Shown here piece by piece: positions 18,000 to 27,698 of a DNA stretch of 64,000 bases. The notes under the pieces are model-generated. The model did no database searches. It had not been told where the DNA came from and worked only from the letters and a program-made list of their open reading frames with translations. The stretch is from the NCBI RefSeq assembly GCF_000971965.1, contig NZ_LAQP01000014.1, positions 186,001 to 250,000 on the forward strand, in the 5' to 3' direction. The translations under genes were made by a program, and so were the position numbers. The stretch comes from Paenibacillus wulumuqiensis. GTDB lineage: Bacteria > Bacillota > Bacilli > Paenibacillales > Paenibacillaceae. Positions within the stretch are counted from its first letter, which is position 1. Every line of letters starts with the position of its first letter.

Positions 18000-19427
18000 A
18001 TGAGTCTGGAAGCATTAAATGAGCGTGTGCAGCAGGATCTGGCTTATCTGGCATATGGCGGAGCGGATTGGGTACGTCCGGTATATCATCCGGAAGGACA
18101 TGTATATGATGCTGTCATTATCGGGGGCGGACAGAGTGGGTTGGGAGCGGCTTTTGGCCTGCTGCGTGAGCGGATATCGAATATTCTGGTTATTGACGAG
18201 AACCCTGTCGGATTCGAGGGGCCGTGGCAGACATATGCGCGAATGGTTACGCTGCGTACGCCCAAGCATCTGACATCGATCGATCTGGGGATTCCGTCGT
18301 TGACGTTCCGTTCCTGGTGGGAGGCTCAGCATGGACCGCAAAGCTGGGAGCAGGTGGACAAGATTCCGCGCGGAGAGTGGATGAACTATCTGCGCTGGTA
18401 TCGGCAGCTGCTTCGCCTGCCTGTAGCCAATGAAGTTCAGCTGGATTTGATCGAACCGCTAACTCCGGGGCTGCACCGACTGCATATTAGCGGACCGGGA
18501 GCACCGAGGGATACGGTACTGGCTCGCAAAGTGATTCTGGCGACAGGCATTCAGGGCGGCGGCGAATGGCATATACCGCCGATGATAACCGAGCGGCTGC
18601 CGGGTCATCTGTATGCCCATACTTCGGAACCGATCGATTTTCATCATCTTCGGGGCAAAAGGGTAGCGGTGCTGGGCGGTGGGGCGTCAGCTTTTGACAA
18701 TGCCAACCATGCGCTGAGCGAAGGAGTGGCTGAAGCCCATGTATTTGTCCGTCGTGAAGTGCTGCCGAGTGTGAATCCGATTCGCCAGATGGAAGTGTCG
18801 GGAATGATCGAACGTTTCCATACACTGAGCGATGCCGAGAAATATGCGGTGATCGCCCACTTTTTCAAATTCAATCAGCCGCCGACCAATGATACGTTTG
18901 AACGTGCGGCGTCCTGGCCGGGTTTTGAGCTGCATCTGGGATCGCCATGGCTTGGTGTAGAGCCTTGGGGGGAGGGGGCCAGAGTTACGACGCCGCATGG
19001 GCAGTATGATTTTGACTTTTTGATTATCAGCACGGGACTGCTCAGTGATCCGGCGCTGCGTCCGGAGCTGAGACTTGTAGCGGATCATATCGCCCGCTGG
19101 CAGGATCGTTATGCAGCTGCGTCAGAGATAAGAAATGTGTTGCTCGACGCCCATCCGTATCTCAGTACGGGATTTGCTCTGCAGAGTAAGGACGAGACGG
19201 GAGCAGGAATGCTGCATGGACTGTTTGTATTCAACTATTCCGCACTGGCCAGCTGCGGCTTGTCCGCCTCCGCCATTTCCGGGACCAAAAATGCTGTTCC
19301 CCGGCTGGTGACAGCGGTAGCCGATCAGCTGTTCCTTGATGACAAGGAACATATTCTGAGCCAGTTCTTCGCCTACGATCAGGAAGAGTTTGTCGGTCGC
19401 TGGTCCAAAGTGGTCAACGGATCTTAA
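18000..19427 (+). CDS. FAD-dependent NAD(P)-binding oxidoreductase, monooxygenase-like
   Basis: 475 aa. Two dinucleotide-binding folds are visible: VIIGGGQSGLGAAFGLL near the N-terminus for FAD and KRVAVLGGGASAFDNANHAL in the middle for NAD(P)H, as in flavin-containing monooxygenase and lysine/ornithine N-hydroxylase relatives. I prefer the ATG at 18000 (AAGGCGGGG upstream) over the ATG at 17952. The segment GFEGPWQTYARMVTLRTPKH is like the FAD/substrate loop of this group. Substrate unknown. It is monocistronic, with a perfect 17-bp hairpin behind. Confidence 0.85.
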   Translation: MSLEALNERVQQDLAYLAYGGADWVRPVYHPEGHVYDAVIIGGGQSGLGAAFGLLRERISNILVIDENPVGFEGPWQTYARMVTLRTPKHLTSIDLGIPSLTFRSWWEAQHGPQSWEQVDKIPRGEWMNYLRWYRQLLRLPVANEVQLDLIEPLTPGLHRLHISGPGAPRDTVLARKVILATGIQGGGEWHIPPMITERLPGHLYAHTSEPIDFHHLRGKRVAVLGGGASAFDNANHALSEGVAEAHVFVRREVLPSVNPIRQMEVSGMIERFHTLSDAEKYAVIAHFFKFNQPPTNDTFERAASWPGFELHLGSPWLGVEPWGEGARVTTPHGQYDFDFLIISTGLLSDPALRPELRLVADHIARWQDRYAAASEIRNVLLDAHPYLSTGFALQSKDETGAGMLHGLFVFNYSALASCGLSASAISGTKNAVPRLVTAVADQLFLDDKEHILSQFFAYDQEEFVGRWSKVVNGS

Positions 19428-19461
19428 CTGACAAGCAGGTAAACTGATGACGTTTATAATA

Positions 19462-19506
19462 ATACAAACAAGCAGATCTGCGGGATGCGGATCTGCTTGT
19501 TTGTAT
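19462..19506 (+). terminator. Strong hairpin after flavin oxidoreductase
   Basis: ATACAAACAAGCAGATC pairs perfectly with its complement at 19490-19506 around an 11-nt loop. The T run is interrupted; it may stop transcription from both sides. Confidence 0.75.
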
Positions 19507-19621
19507 GTTATGGATAATGTTCTGGAAGTGAAATGCTTATTTGGCTGCGGCTGCATTTCCTATCTATGCAGCATACCACAGCAAAAGGGGATATCCGAAA
19601 AGTGCTTTGACGGGCCAATGT

Positions 19622-21313
19622 TTAACGGGCCAATAATTCACGGTTGTGCTGCTGTACAAGCTTATGCAGTGCAGTAAGCGCGGGATGCTGCAGGATAGCA
19701 GAGACGGCAAGCTCTGCGATCGCCTGTGCTCCCTGGACCGAGAAATGGGTATCATCGGCAATGCCGTCCATATAGTTGGGATGCTGTCCCGGCGGTAAAT
19801 GCATGAACAGCTTCCTCGAACCACTCTCCCCAAGTGTAGCATACAGCTGCTGGGAAGCGGCAAACAGATCGAGCAGTGGTACATCTGCCGCTGCAGCGGT
19901 CTGCTTCATCGCTTCCGGGTACACGCCGACCGATAACGGATCAGGAGTTCCATCCGGCAGAAAGCGCCTACGGCTGACCGGCGTCAGCAGTACCGGAATC
20001 GCGCCATGCTGTCTGGCGGTATCGATAAATTGGCGCAGATTGCTGCGGTAATCCGTGTCCGGGTCTGTATAGCGGGCGGGATCGGCAGACTTTTCGTCAT
20101 TATGTCCGAATTGGATCAGCAGATAATCACCGGCCTGCAGGTCTGAGGCGATATGATCCAGCCGACCTTCCGCCAGAAAGGAACGTGTGCTTCTTCCGTT
20201 GATCGCCCGGTTGTCCACGGTCACTGCTCCACCAAAATGCTCGGCCATATATTCACCCCAGCCGCTCATCGGCTTCTCGGAAGCGCCTTTGATCGCGGCA
20301 GTGGAATCTCCGGCGATGAATAACGTGGGCCGTCTCTGAGCAGCATCCATACCGGGCAGTGTCTGAGTCAATGGAGCAGAGAGATGCCGCTGCAGCCAGT
20401 TTGCTGCCAGCTCTGTCCACTGATGACAGTATGGATGCTCCTGTGCCAGACCGAGTCCATGCCGTCCGCTCTCCATAATATGCAGTTCATGCGGAATACG
20501 ATGGGCAGAGAGCGCCTGGCTGAACAGTAGGCTGTTCTCTACAGGCACGCTGGCATCATCGGCTGTTGCCCAGATAAAAGTAGGCGGCACCGATTCATCC
20601 ACCTGCTGTTCGGCAGAGAAACGGCTGATCATTCCTGGATGAGGCTGTTCACCGAGAAAATGAAGCCGACTGCCCTGATGTGCATGCGGTTCGCGGAATG
20701 TAATGACCGGATAGGACAGCATCAGCAGATGAGGGCGAATGCGGCCCATGACGGCTGTGAGTGCAGCCAGATGACCGCCAGCAGAGAATCCGATCAATCC
20801 AATCTGCTCCGGCAGAATACGCCATGCTCCGGCATGCTGCCGGAGCAGCTGCAGCGCTGCTTCGGTCTCCTGCAATCGCTCATCAGGGTCGATTAGCGGG
20901 TGAGAAGCGCCAACTGCTGGATCTGTATGTTCGGCAAAGGAGCTGATTCGCCGGGAATCCTCTTTTAGATCCTCGTTCTCTACCGGTGTTTTGATTTCAT
21001 CTGTCTGCAAGGAAGCACTTTCCGCTTCGGCTCGGGAAATATGATGATGTTCGCTGACACTGCCGGAAGCAGTCAGAGAGTCAAATGTGCTGTACTCCAG
21101 CACGGCGGCATGGATCCCGAGTGCATTCAGCCAGCGGGCGACAGGTTCTCCTTCGTGCTCGGCGAGATGGTGATAGCCCCCACCCGGCAGGATCAGCATG
21201 CACGGCCGGGGCGCCGCCGATTCGTTCAGATACAGATGCAAAGCAGGAGAAAAAGGGGAATCGATGATTTTATTTACAGGTTGGTCGCTGTAATGATTTA
21301 TAATGTGTAGCAT
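19622..21313 (-). CDS. Two-domain esterase: alpha/beta hydrolase plus rhamnogalacturonan acetylesterase
   Basis: 563 aa. ATG at 21313 chosen because GGAAAGGAC stands 9 nt upstream. The N-terminal half (about 1-300) is an alpha/beta hydrolase of the BD-FAE/pectin acetylesterase kind: LPGGGYHHLAEHEG, nucleophile GFSAGGHLA, WATADDASVP and ESGRHGLG. The C-terminal half is a CE12-type SGNH esterase: FIAGDSTA, NGRS, FGHNDEKS and DDTHFS supply the four catalytic blocks. Both halves should remove acetyl (or similar) groups from pectin fragments. There is no signal peptide, so it acts in the cytoplasm. The linker around residues 80-130 is rich in Ser and Glu. It is divergent from the AraC regulator. 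Confidence 0.88.
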   Translation of the reverse strand: MLHIINHYSDQPVNKIIDSPFSPALHLYLNESAAPRPCMLILPGGGYHHLAEHEGEPVARWLNALGIHAAVLEYSTFDSLTASGSVSEHHHISRAEAESASLQTDEIKTPVENEDLKEDSRRISSFAEHTDPAVGASHPLIDPDERLQETEAALQLLRQHAGAWRILPEQIGLIGFSAGGHLAALTAVMGRIRPHLLMLSYPVITFREPHAHQGSRLHFLGEQPHPGMISRFSAEQQVDESVPPTFIWATADDASVPVENSLLFSQALSAHRIPHELHIMESGRHGLGLAQEHPYCHQWTELAANWLQRHLSAPLTQTLPGMDAAQRRPTLFIAGDSTAAIKGASEKPMSGWGEYMAEHFGGAVTVDNRAINGRSTRSFLAEGRLDHIASDLQAGDYLLIQFGHNDEKSADPARYTDPDTDYRSNLRQFIDTARQHGAIPVLLTPVSRRRFLPDGTPDPLSVGVYPEAMKQTAAAADVPLLDLFAASQQLYATLGESGSRKLFMHLPPGQHPNYMDGIADDTHFSVQGAQAIAELAVSAILQHPALTALHKLVQQHNRELLAR

Positions 21314-21418
21314 ACTGGAATTGTCCTTTCCGTGCATCGCGGTGAACGATTGGCCGGATGCAAAATGGGATGAAATGAATAAATAACAGATAGTTGGACT
21401 AATTTGCTAAAGAAATCC

Positions 21419-21448
21419 TTAACATCCAGATTATGATAGCGTTATAAT
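21419..21448 (+). promoter_or_regulatory. Promoter of the AraC-type regulator
   Basis: TTAACA (21419-21424), 18 bp, TATAAT (21443-21448). Transcription would begin near 21455, so the ATG at 21481 behind GGAGGG fits better than the ATG at 21457. Confidence 0.6.
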
Positions 21449-21480
21449 GGATACTGATGACTGAACCGATGGAGGGCATG

Positions 21481-23724
21481 ATGAAAAAGGGAACTATGTT
21501 TTACAAAATTTTTATTCCTATTCTAGTACTAGGGATCGGTCTGTCCATTAGCTTTGGCATATATATCTACTTCAATACGGTGCAATCGGTTATTGATAGT
21601 GTGGCCAACGGCAAGCAGAGTTACATCACACAGATGAGAAATAATCTCGAACAAAAAATACGTACTATTGAATACGCTTTCAATACATATAGTACGACAA
21701 GCTCGTTTAGCGAGGTCGTTAACCATCCGATCACGGAAAAGGACTTTATCGCCTACCGTGATGTGAATACCCAGCTGAACTATATTGCCACGATGGGCAT
21801 GGAGGGCGCCCAGTATTCGCTGATCAGTATCAACCAGAGCTGGCAAATCTCCAATGGTACCCTGTCACATCTCACTGCTGAAGAACGGCAGCAGCTGTAC
21901 GACGAATATATTGCGGATCAGGACCAAGGATTGTTCTGGGTGAAGACGGACTCGGGACTGCGCTTTGTTAATACACTGCCGGTATTTTCCAAGCAAAAAC
22001 AGGCGATTGCACTCTCCGATATTTCTCTGGACACGCTGAATCGCAGTCTGAGTACGGAAGATCATGCGCCTATTTTTATCCTGAACAAGCAGGGCAGCCT
22101 CATGTATGATACCGGCAAAGCGTCCGACCTGCTAAGTGCGAATCAGCTGAACCAGATTCCATCGATGATCGGTCAGGACCAGAATACGGGCATACTGACC
22201 CTGGAACGTGACAAAGGTCCGAAGCTGCAGCTCATTTATGCCAAGTCACCGTACAACAATTGGATTTATTTTACGACTCTGGATCAAAAGGAAATTGCTA
22301 GTGCCCTGCAGACGACCAAATATGGACTGATCGCGATGGAGCTGGTACTGATTCTGCTCATTATCGTGGTCGCTTACGGCATTTCGGTTTATTTTACCAA
22401 GCCAATCCAGCAGATTACACGCAGCCTGCCCAAGGATGCGCAGCTGACTGCCAAGAACGAGATCGAATGGATCCTGTCGTCCATCGACCATATTCTGACC
22501 GAGAAGCAGAGTCTGGAGAGCCTGATTGAAGCCGAACAGCCGCAGCTGGAGACCCAACTGGTCCTGAATCTGTTCCGCAATCGTGTGTCTGCCGCTGAAC
22601 TGGAGCATCAGTTGAACCGTCTTGGCCACTCCAACGTGGAGGATCAGCAGTATGTAACGATGCTCGCCCAGCTGGATAATGTAGGCAAGCGCGATGCGGC
22701 TGACAAGGATGTACTGCTGCTGGCGATCAACAAGATGGCCGAGGAGCTGATCACGCCACAGCAGCGGCTGCTGCCGATTATCCTCAATGATGATACTCAG
22801 GCGACGATCCTGATCTTCTCCGGTGTGAACGAGCAGGAAATGCGCAAGCAGATGCTCACCTATGCCAAAGCGATGATTCGCACGGTGCGCGAATATTTGA
22901 AGCTGTCGATCAGTATCGGGATCAGTCAATCCTATCCGACCCTGCTGCGCAGCAAGGAAGCGTGTGAGATGAGCAAGCAGGCACTGCATCAACGGCTGAA
23001 TCTGGGCAAGGAATCGATCATTTTCTATGAAGATATCTCCAATGTGGTCTCCGGTCCGGTACTGCTGCATTATCCGGCCGAGCTGGAATCCCGGTTGTTC
23101 GATGCGATTCGGCTCGGAGACGAGGAGCAGGTCTCCCGGACCGTATATCCGCTGATGGCCGAATTCATGAAGAAAAGCCGCAACTCGATGGATCTGGAAG
23201 TAATGCTCGTCCGTCTGGTCAACAATCTGATCCAGCTGGAGCAGCTGCTTGGTCTGGAAGTGCTGTTAACGCACGACAATCGTGCCCTGTACCACCGACT
23301 GCTCAGCATCCGCAATCCGGAAGAGATTGAGCGTATTCTAATCGAACAGGTTATTTTCCCGATGGTGCGCAGCATGAAGAACAAGACCAATGAGCAGTTC
23401 CGTTGCCTGTCCGAGACGATCGCCGAGATTGTCCGCTCCGAATACGATCAGGAGCTGTCGCTGGAAATTATCGGAGACCGGCTGCATTACAACCCGAACT
23501 ATCTGAGCAGCATTTTCAAAAAGGAATACGGCATTACCTTCAGCGATTATCTGATGAGCTACCGGCTGGAGATGGCCAAGCGCTGGCTCACCGAGACCGA
23601 TCAGACGATCAAGGAGATCGCTGAGCGCCTGCAGTATCATAATCCCCAGAACTTTATTCGCTCGTTCCGTAAAAAGGAGCAGGTAACGCCAGGAACGTAC
23701 CGGAAAATGAGACAGAGCATCTGA
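21481..23724 (+). CDS. Membrane-bound AraC-family regulator (YesS-like)
   Basis: 747 aa. A transmembrane helix near the N-terminus (FYKIFIPILVLGIGLSISFGIYIYF) and a second near residue 290 (MELVLILLIIVVAYGISVYF) flank an extracytoplasmic sensor of about 250 residues. A cytoplasmic linker follows, and the C-terminus is a double HTH of the AraC type (LSLEIIGDRLHYNPNYLSSIFKKEYG, then TIKEIAERLQYHNPQNFIRSFRKKEQVTPGTYR). This layout is typical of Paenibacillus/Bacillus regulators next to polysaccharide importers, e.g. YesS. Standing between a pectin esterase and the importer genes, it probably senses a pectin product outside and activates the cluster. Start choice is moderately certain. Confidence 0.88.
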   Translation: MKKGTMFYKIFIPILVLGIGLSISFGIYIYFNTVQSVIDSVANGKQSYITQMRNNLEQKIRTIEYAFNTYSTTSSFSEVVNHPITEKDFIAYRDVNTQLNYIATMGMEGAQYSLISINQSWQISNGTLSHLTAEERQQLYDEYIADQDQGLFWVKTDSGLRFVNTLPVFSKQKQAIALSDISLDTLNRSLSTEDHAPIFILNKQGSLMYDTGKASDLLSANQLNQIPSMIGQDQNTGILTLERDKGPKLQLIYAKSPYNNWIYFTTLDQKEIASALQTTKYGLIAMELVLILLIIVVAYGISVYFTKPIQQITRSLPKDAQLTAKNEIEWILSSIDHILTEKQSLESLIEAEQPQLETQLVLNLFRNRVSAAELEHQLNRLGHSNVEDQQYVTMLAQLDNVGKRDAADKDVLLLAINKMAEELITPQQRLLPIILNDDTQATILIFSGVNEQEMRKQMLTYAKAMIRTVREYLKLSISIGISQSYPTLLRSKEACEMSKQALHQRLNLGKESIIFYEDISNVVSGPVLLHYPAELESRLFDAIRLGDEEQVSRTVYPLMAEFMKKSRNSMDLEVMLVRLVNNLIQLEQLLGLEVLLTHDNRALYHRLLSIRNPEEIERILIEQVIFPMVRSMKNKTNEQFRCLSETIAEIVRSEYDQELSLEIIGDRLHYNPNYLSSIFKKEYGITFSDYLMSYRLEMAKRWLTETDQTIKEIAERLQYHNPQNFIRSFRKKEQVTPGTYRKMRQSI

Positions 23725-23887
23725 ACAGGCTTAAGCCCTTGGAGCAGACAGAGCGAGCAGCAGCATACATCTAAGATAGCTCAAGAGACAGCATTCCATA
23801 CCAACAGCAGCTCACCGGAACGCTAAACGACCGTTAAATACACGACATTCCTCAGACATCAGCAATGAATCTACAGCACAGACCAAC

Positions 23888-23933
23888 AAAAGTCTTATGC
23901 CTCTGCTTTGCAGAAGATAAGACTTTTTCTTTG
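23888..23933. terminator. Bidirectional terminator between regulator and permease gene
   Basis: AAAAGTCTTAT..CTGC pairs with GCAG..ATAAGACTTTTT, T-rich on both strands, between two convergent genes. Confidence 0.85.
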
Positions 23934-23950
23934 GAACCCTTTTCGGTGGA

Positions 23951-24835
23951 TTATCCTTTGACTGCGCCCAGCAGTGCGCCCTTGGTAAAGTGTTTTTGTA
24001 CAAATGGATAGGCAATCAGCATCGGCACGGTAGCTACGACGATAACAGCCATTTTGATCGTCTGGGCGGGTGGAATAACATCGACCGAGCTTCCTTCGGC
24101 CTGCATGCCGCTGGAGACGATAACGATCTGGCGCAGCAGTACCTGAATCGGCCATTTGTTGGAATCATTGAGATACAGAATCGCATTCATGTACGTATTC
24201 CAGTAGGTTACGCCATAGAACAGAGAGATTGTCGCAATGGAAGGCAGCGCCAGAGGCAGCATGATTTTGAAAAAGACACCAAAGTCATTGCAGCCATCAA
24301 TCTTGGCGGATTCTTCCAGACTGTCCGGCAGCGCCTGGAAAAAGTTGCGCATAATGATCAGGTTGAACGCGTTGATTGCGACCGGCAGAATCAGGGACCA
24401 GTATGAATCGATCAGGCCGACGCCTTTTACGATCAGGAAGGTAGGGATCATTCCGCCACTGAACAGCATCGAGAAGACGATGATGAAGTTAATCGCATTT
24501 CTTCCATATAGATACGTTCGGGACAGGCCGTAAGCCATAAAAGCAGTCAGTGCCATACTCACCAGCGTACCGACCAGTGTCGTGCCGACAGACACGCCCA
24601 GCCCTTTAAATATGGTAGGTGTGGACAGGATATAACGGTAGGCATCCAGGGAAAATGTAGTTGGGAACAGGATGAATTTCTTGGAGACGACTTCCTGGGT
24701 GGAAGCGAATGAACTGGCAATAACGTTAACAAACGGCAGCAGACAGGCAAGCGCGATTAGAATCAATAAAGTATTATTTACAATCGTAAAAATCTTGCTG
24801 CCTATCGTGGTATCTTTTCGTAAAGACTGTTCCAT
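23951..24835 (-). CDS. Carbohydrate ABC transporter permease, LplC/YtcP type
   Basis: 294 aa, six predicted membrane helices. The EAA motif region (LPDSLEESAKIDGCNDFGVFFKIMLPL) shows it is a binding-protein-dependent sugar permease of the MalG/LplC kind. I chose the ATG at 24835 (AGGAGGT right before) over the longer frame to 24952. Its partner permease and binding protein are transcribed in the opposite direction, so the importer is split across a divergent promoter region. No ATPase gene is nearby; such systems use a shared MsmX-type ATPase. Likely substrate: oligogalacturonides or rhamnogalacturonan oligomers, from the neighbours. Confidence 0.92.
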   Translation of the reverse strand: MEQSLRKDTTIGSKIFTIVNNTLLILIALACLLPFVNVIASSFASTQEVVSKKFILFPTTFSLDAYRYILSTPTIFKGLGVSVGTTLVGTLVSMALTAFMAYGLSRTYLYGRNAINFIIVFSMLFSGGMIPTFLIVKGVGLIDSYWSLILPVAINAFNLIIMRNFFQALPDSLEESAKIDGCNDFGVFFKIMLPLALPSIATISLFYGVTYWNTYMNAILYLNDSNKWPIQVLLRQIVIVSSGMQAEGSSVDVIPPAQTIKMAVIVVATVPMLIAYPFVQKHFTKGALLGAVKG

Positions 24836-24961
24836 GCGTAATAACCTCCTTAGTAATCGTGTACTCCCTAACTGTAACAATCCCGGCCTGTTCCGTATAT
24901 AATCCGGGGACGAGATCATGCGCTGCATCTGTGAGAAATGAGGGATGATCATTAGCTCATA

Positions 24962-25042
24962 ATATAATCATCAGCTGAGATGAGAACCAGACAAATCCTT
25001 ATTTATCAAGGTTTTGCAAACGCTATCAACTGATGATTATAT
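24962..25042. promoter_or_regulatory. Symmetric divergent control region of the split pectin importer
   Basis: A perfect 13-bp inverted repeat, ATATAATCATCAG (24962-24974) and CTGATGATTATAT (25030-25042), 55 bp apart. The rightward repeat contains the -10 (TTATAT 25037-25042) of a promoter with TTGCAA (25014-25019) and a 17-bp spacer. The left repeat would hold a mirrored TTATAT for the leftward permease gene, although its -35 is poor. It looks like paired sites for one regulator. Confidence 0.65.
25014..25028 (+). promoter_or_regulatory. cre site (CcpA) in pectin promoter
   Basis: TTGCAAACGCTATCA fits WTGNAANCGNWNNCA at every defined position and covers the -35 and start of the spacer, a position that would block RNA polymerase. 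It implies catabolite repression of the pectin operon. Confidence 0.75.
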
Positions 25043-25111
25043 ACGGAATGCCCGCACTGCTTTAGTGTGAAAGGCGTAACGTGAATGTCCACTAAGGAGG
25101 CTGGTGATCCG

Positions 25112-26089
25112 GTGAAGATGTCGAATCCAATGAAAGTATCCGATGCTGCCGCACTGAAGCTTGAAGGCACCAAAAAGGCAACCAAGCGCAGAGGGCAGTA
25201 CGGAATACTTCGTAACAAATTTCTCTATTTAATGATTCTGCCGGGATTTATTTATTTTGTTATTTTTAAGTATTTGCCAATGGGCGGGCTGATTATTTCC
25301 TTTCAGGACTACCAGCCGTATCTCGGAATTGCCGACAGCCCATGGGTAGGACTGAAGCATTTTATCCGTTTGTTTACGGAACCGACCTTTTTTATGCTGC
25401 TGAGTAATACATTGATTCTGTTCGCGCTGAATATCGTCATCTTTTTCCCGCTGCCGATTATTCTGGCACTGATGCTGAATGAAGTGCGGCACCGTTATTT
25501 CAAAAATGCGATCCAGACAATCATCTACATTCCTCACTTTATGTCCTGGGTTATTATCGTATCCATTACCTATGTATTCCTGACTGTAGATGGCGGAGTT
25601 ATTAATGAAATGCTCGCGGCGATGGGCTTTCAGAAGATCAGCTTCCTGACCTCTCCGGAATGGCTGCGCACGATGTATATGGCACAGATTATCTGGAAAG
25701 AGCTTGGCTGGTCGACCATTATCTATCTGGCAGCGATTACGGTCGTGGATACCCAGCTGTATGAAGCGGCCGAGATGGATGGTGCAGGTCGTCTGCGCAA
25801 AACCTGGCATGTCACCCTGCCGGCGATTCGTCCGGTTATTATTACCCTGCTGATCCTCAAGATCGGTACCACACTGGATCTTGGATTTGAACATATGTAC
25901 CTGCTGCTCAATTCACTTAACCGTGAAGTGGCCGAGATTTTTGATACTTACATTTATACGGCAGGTCTGAAAAACGGACAGCTCAGCTTCAGTACCGCGG
26001 TCGGTCTGTTCAAGGGACTCGTCGGGCTAATCCTGATCATGATGGCCAACAAGCTCGCCAAGAAATTTGGGGAAGACGGTGTCTATTGA
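25112..26089 (+). CDS. Carbohydrate ABC transporter permease, LplB/YteP type
   Basis: 325 aa with six membrane helices; the EAA-type loop is YEAAEMDGAGRLRKTWHVTLP. It is the MalF/LplB partner of the permease on the other strand. AAGGAGG at 25094-25100 favours the GTG at 25112 (11-nt spacing), with ATG at 25118 as alternative; the ATG at 25085 precedes the site and is unlikely. It is the first gene of the rightward operon lplB-like, binding protein, GH105, GH28, esterase, PME, GH43. Confidence 0.92.
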   Translation: MKMSNPMKVSDAAALKLEGTKKATKRRGQYGILRNKFLYLMILPGFIYFVIFKYLPMGGLIISFQDYQPYLGIADSPWVGLKHFIRLFTEPTFFMLLSNTLILFALNIVIFFPLPIILALMLNEVRHRYFKNAIQTIIYIPHFMSWVIIVSITYVFLTVDGGVINEMLAAMGFQKISFLTSPEWLRTMYMAQIIWKELGWSTIIYLAAITVVDTQLYEAAEMDGAGRLRKTWHVTLPAIRPVIITLLILKIGTTLDLGFEHMYLLLNSLNREVAEIFDTYIYTAGLKNGQLSFSTAVGLFKGLVGLILIMMANKLAKKFGEDGVY

Positions 26090-26156
26090 TGCCTGCTGCA
26101 TCCTGTTCATCCGTGCATCACATTAACCTGGAACGATAAGAGAGGGGAATAATGGA

Positions 26157-27671
26157 ATGAAAAAAAGCCAAATAATCGCGATGAAAAAAGTAGCCGCTGT
26201 AGTGGTGAGCAGTGCCCTTATATTGACTGCCTGCGGCGGGGAGAATGCTTCTTCCGGCGTCTATGATGCCAATTCCAAAGCCGAAATCAGCTGGCTCAAT
26301 ATTCTGCATACCGCTTCACCGCCAACAGACACCGTGCTGAACAAGCTGGAAGAGAAGACCAACAGTGATATTACGTTCTCCTGGATTCCCGATGCTTCCA
26401 AGGAAGAGCGGATCAATACGGCACTGGCGTCCGACTCGCTGTCCGATATCGTAACCCTGACGCTGCTCGATAACTCCTCTGTACGCAATGCGCTCAAATC
26501 CGGCATGTTCTGGGAAGTGGAGCCTTATCTCAAGGATTATCCGAATCTGGCCAAAATTCCGCCGGAAACGATCAAATCCGCTTCGATTGGCGGCAAGCTG
26601 TACGGCGTTCCTTTCCAAAAAGATCTGGCCCGCAACGGTGTAACGATCCGCAAAGACTGGCTGGACAAGCTGGGGCTGGAAGTGCCCAAAACGACCGATG
26701 AACTGATGGCTGTCGCCAAGGCATTTACCGAGCAGGACCCGGATGGCAATGGCGCGAATGATACAACCGGATTCGTTGATCGGAATGATCTGGTATACGG
26801 CGCATTCAAGACGCTGAGCTCCTACTTCGGTACACCGAATAACTGGCAGGTGAGCGAAGACGGCAAGATGACACCGGAATTTATGACCGAAGGCTATATG
26901 AAGACAATGAATTACATGAAGGATCTGTATGACAAAGGCTATATCAACAAGGACTTTGCCGTAACCGCCAAAACCGACCAGCAGCAGAAATTTGCCCAGG
27001 GCAAAGCAGGCATCTACGTGGGCGCGCTGTTTGACAGCAAAAACCTGCTCAACATGTCCAAAGGCGTGCAGGATGATATGGAATTGGTCATGGCCAACGA
27101 TATTACATCCACCGGCAATGAAAGCGACCGGGCGATCTGGGCGGCAAATAACGGAATTGGCGGCCTGCTCTCCTTCCCGCGCTCCGAAGTCAAAGATGAA
27201 GCCGAACTGAAGCGTATCCTCAAATTCGTTAATGATCTACTGGACGAAGATTCCTTTGCACTGATGACCTACGGAATCGAAGGCACTCACTATAAAGTGG
27301 ATGACAAAGACGCAGCGACCATTACGAATACCGATCTGTGGCAGCAGGAAGTACAGCCTTTTGCTTCCAGTCGACCAAAAGAAAGCGGATACAATATTCA
27401 TGATGCTGATCCACTCAAGCAAATGGCTGACAAAATGATCGCTGACAATGCCAACTATGCTGTGCTGAATCCTGCTTATGCGCTGGAATCCGAGACCTAC
27501 AACACCCAGGGCTCCGAGCTGCAAAAAATGATCGTCGATGCCACCTACAAATACATTCTCGGCGAAATCGATGAGAACGGATTCAACCAGGCGATCGAAA
27601 GCTGGAAAAGCGCCGGCGGCAGCAGCATCATTTCCGAATATGAAGCATCGTACAAGGCAACCCAATCCTAA
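26157..27671 (+). CDS. Sugar ABC transporter solute-binding lipoprotein (LplA-like)
   Basis: 504 aa, extracellular family-1 binding protein. The signal peptide ends in the lipobox LTAC at about residue 26, so it is tethered to the membrane. The ligand-binding body shows NIADEM-like features of LplA/YtcQ proteins: VPFQKDLARNGVTIRKDWLDKLG and TTDELMAVAKAFTEQDPDGNGANDTTG. AGAGGGG stands 9 nt before the ATG. It lies 67 bp behind the permease gene and supplies the split importer with pectin-derived oligosaccharides. Confidence 0.92.
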   Translation: MKKSQIIAMKKVAAVVVSSALILTACGGENASSGVYDANSKAEISWLNILHTASPPTDTVLNKLEEKTNSDITFSWIPDASKEERINTALASDSLSDIVTLTLLDNSSVRNALKSGMFWEVEPYLKDYPNLAKIPPETIKSASIGGKLYGVPFQKDLARNGVTIRKDWLDKLGLEVPKTTDELMAVAKAFTEQDPDGNGANDTTGFVDRNDLVYGAFKTLSSYFGTPNNWQVSEDGKMTPEFMTEGYMKTMNYMKDLYDKGYINKDFAVTAKTDQQQKFAQGKAGIYVGALFDSKNLLNMSKGVQDDMELVMANDITSTGNESDRAIWAANNGIGGLLSFPRSEVKDEAELKRILKFVNDLLDEDSFALMTYGIEGTHYKVDDKDAATITNTDLWQQEVQPFASSRPKESGYNIHDADPLKQMADKMIADNANYAVLNPAYALESETYNTQGSELQKMIVDATYKYILGEIDENGFNQAIESWKSAGGSSIISEYEASYKATQS

Positions 27672-27698
27672 ATAACAAATCATCTTATGGAGGTCCAA

